Shown piece after piece: positions 62,648 through 64,000 of a DNA stretch of 64,000 nucleotides. The notes below the pieces were generated by a model. That model was not told the DNA's origin and ran no database searches. It worked only from the letters and a program-made list of their open reading frames with translations. This stretch comes from an uncultured Eubacteriales bacterium. GTDB taxonomy: Bacteria > Bacillota > Clostridia > Oscillospirales > Acutalibacteraceae. Position 1 is the stretch's first letter; each line of letters starts with the position of its first letter. Position numbers and translations under genes: made by a program. The stretch spans positions 19,878 through 83,877 of the forward strand of contig CAKUVH010000005.1 of the NCBI GenBank assembly GCA_934695425.1. Reading direction: 5' to 3'.

Positions 62648-63412
62648 ATGGGTAATTTAATATTTGATACTCACGCTCATTACGACGATAAATCTTTTGA
62701 CGAAGATAGAGCAGAAGTGCTCAAAATGTTGCCCCAAAACAATGTGTTCGCCGTGGTGAATGCAGGAGCTGACATTGAATCTTCGGTTAAATCTATAGAA
62801 ATTTCCAAAGAATATGACTATGTATATGCTTCCGTTGGAATTCACCCGGAAAATATTCCCGATGATAAAAGTGACTATATGAAAATTCTCGAGGATTTGC
62901 TTAAAAGCGAAAAAGTAGTAGCTATCGGAGAAATAGGTTTGGATTATCACTACACCAAAGATAATAAAGCCGATCAAATTGAATTATTCGAAAATCAAAT
63001 AAATTTAGCTGTGAATCACGATTTGCCGATAATGGTCCACGACAGAGAGGCTCATGGAGATACAATGGATTTATTAAAAAAGCATAATCCCAAGGGAATA
63101 GTTCATTGCTTTTCGGGCAGCGTTGAAATGGCGAAAGAAGTTATAAAGCTTGGGATGTATATAGGAATAGGCGGCTTGATTACCTTCAAAAATGCAAAAA
63201 CAGCCGTTAATGTGGTCGAAAACATTCCTTTGTCTTCTATAGTTCTGGAAACTGACGCTCCGTACATGACTCCTGTCCCGTTTAGGGGCACTAGATGTAA
63301 TTCTTCTCATATTAAATACACAGCTGAAAAAATTGCCGAAATTAAAAAAATAGATGTAAACGAAGTGCTGAAAATAACAAAAGAAAATGCACTTAAACTT
63401 TTTAATTTATAA
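62648..63412 (+). CDS. TatD family metal-dependent hydrolase
   Basis: This TIM-barrel phosphoesterase/nuclease has 254 residues. Metal ligands are visible: DTHAHYDD at the start, the Glu in IGEIGLDYHY (about 95-104), the His in MVHDREAHGD (about 130), VHCFSGS and the final Asp in LETDAPYM (about 202). Family members act as DNA exonucleases or D-aminoacyl-tRNA-linked nucleases; the substrate is not set by sequence. metG-tatD is a classic Gram-positive pair. Confidence 0.93.
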   Translation: MGNLIFDTHAHYDDKSFDEDRAEVLKMLPQNNVFAVVNAGADIESSVKSIEISKEYDYVYASVGIHPENIPDDKSDYMKILEDLLKSEKVVAIGEIGLDYHYTKDNKADQIELFENQINLAVNHDLPIMVHDREAHGDTMDLLKKHNPKGIVHCFSGSVEMAKEVIKLGMYIGIGGLITFKNAKTAVNVVENIPLSSIVLETDAPYMTPVPFRGTRCNSSHIKYTAEKIAEIKKIDVNEVLKITKENALKLFNL

Positions 63413-63426
63413 ATTAGAGGTGGAAA

Positions 63427-63894
63427 ATGAGAATAGGTCACGGATATGATGTTCATAAGTTAGTTCCTGAAAGAAAACTTATTTTGGGAGGAGTCGAAAT
63501 TCCTTGCTCACTCGGACTTTTGGGACATTCAGATGCTGATGTTTTGCTTCACGCGATAATGGATTCTTTGCTTGGAGCAGCGTGTTTGGGAGATATAGGG
63601 ACTCATTTTCCTGACAGTGATGAAAAGTACGAAGGGATCAGCAGCATAAAACTTCTTAAAAACGTGTGCACTATGCTGCGGGAGAAAAATTACGAAATAC
63701 AAAATATAGATTCTACTATAATTGCTCAAAAGCCAAAATTAAGCCCTTATATTCTCGACATGAGGAAAAATATTTCTAATGCTTGCGGAATAGATATCGA
63801 AAAAATAAATGTAAAAGCTACCACCGAAGAAGGCCTGGGCTTTACAGGAAATTTAGAGGGAATATCTGTTCATGCTGTATGCATTATAGAATAG
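63427..63894 (+). CDS. ispF: 2-C-methyl-D-erythritol 2,4-cyclodiphosphate synthase
   Basis: The enzyme cyclises the ispE product (after CMP release) in the non-mevalonate pathway. The 155 residues match the family. [12 protein letters not shown] with the zinc Asp/His, [29 protein letters not shown] and the ending [10 protein letters not shown] are all intact. A ribosome site (GAGGTGG) overlaps the gap after the TatD gene, so the three genes from metG are likely one unit. Confidence 0.96.
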   Translation: MRIGHGYDVHKLVPERKLILGGVEIPCSLGLLGHSDADVLLHAIMDSLLGAACLGDIGTHFPDSDEKYEGISSIKLLKNVCTMLREKNYEIQNIDSTIIAQKPKLSPYILDMRKNISNACGIDIEKINVKATTEEGLGFTGNLEGISVHAVCIIE

Positions 63895-63932
63895 CAAAAA
63901 CTAGCCCGAGTATATTTTGGCGCAAAATCATG

Positions 63933-64000
63933 ACCACGCCTAAGAGACGTGGTATGGGAAAGCCCTATAAGGGCATAAGAGTGCCAGCCATCTCAAGACG
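63933..64000. other. Hairpin-rich end of the window
   Basis: After ispF no gene is seen. Two close hairpins occur: ACCACG/CGTGGT (63933-63938, 63948-63953) and GCCCT-ATA-AGGGC (63962-63974), followed by a possible GGCA/TGCC. This could be the edge of an IS200/IS605-type element or a structured RNA continuing out of the window. Confidence 0.35.

Overview
The window is AT-rich chromosomal DNA from a low-GC Gram-positive anaerobe, most likely a clostridium of the Oscillospirales type. The support is a sigma-K type sporulation factor, a class B sortase, a NatAB-like ABC exporter, a DUF975 protein, the recJ-rel-MBL gene order, strong AGGAG ribosome sites and TTGACA-17-TATAAT promoters. The abundance of exported proteins of unknown family, several with DNA-binding-like or basic nuclear-signal-like segments, suggests a host-associated lifestyle, but that is inference.

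Positions 1-9962 are an accessory island. It ends exactly at the 3' end of guaA, a known integration site for mobile elements, and carries a broken tyrosine recombinase at that edge. Its intact part is a compact co-directional module: an incomplete protein at the window edge, a coiled-coil protein starting MSGPK, a zinc-ribbon/FHA protein, a small radical SAM activase, a Clp-type AAA+ ATPase, a PP2C phosphatase and a DUF4236 membrane protein. FHA plus PP2C implies phospho-threonine signalling controlling a Clp-like machine; the partner kinase is probably just upstream of the window. Decayed genes (DUF4236 copy, sigma-like HTH protein, small membrane protein with an in-frame TGA, integrase) show that the mobile part is no longer intact.

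Positions 9963-16986 (minus strand) hold purine and amino-sugar genes (purB, purA, glmS, guaA) with sigK upstream. Positions 17142-23990 (plus) hold six exported proteins sharing nearly the same signal peptide. Five carry repeated transposase-like helix-turn-helix units, and five of the six genes have the same 17-spaced promoter. A phage-type annealing protein, a TetR regulator, a DegV protein and exoA follow. Positions 27281-31941 (minus) hold a second exported family of five paralogues with conserved Cys motifs and KRKREE-like basic patches. A gene-poor 560-bp stretch with a 24-bp perfect palindrome lies upstream of them.

Positions 32506-46416 are mostly core: a lipoprotein, DUF975 protein, uvrA-uvrB, an ABC exporter, a TcdA-like enzyme, recJ, rel and a metallo-hydrolase. 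Positions 46533-58988 mix core genes (def, rdgB, ABC-F, alkD-like, phosphohexomutase) with unusual ones: class B sortase, an AAA+ ATPase carrying a signal peptide, a 711-residue protein of no recognised family, and a GH25-LysM muramidase with a substituted catalytic-motif residue. Two tRNA genes (Thr, Tyr), ispE, a 47-residue Asn/Thr-rich peptide gene, metG, tatD-like and ispF close the window, whose last 70 bases form hairpins that may be the edge of another element.
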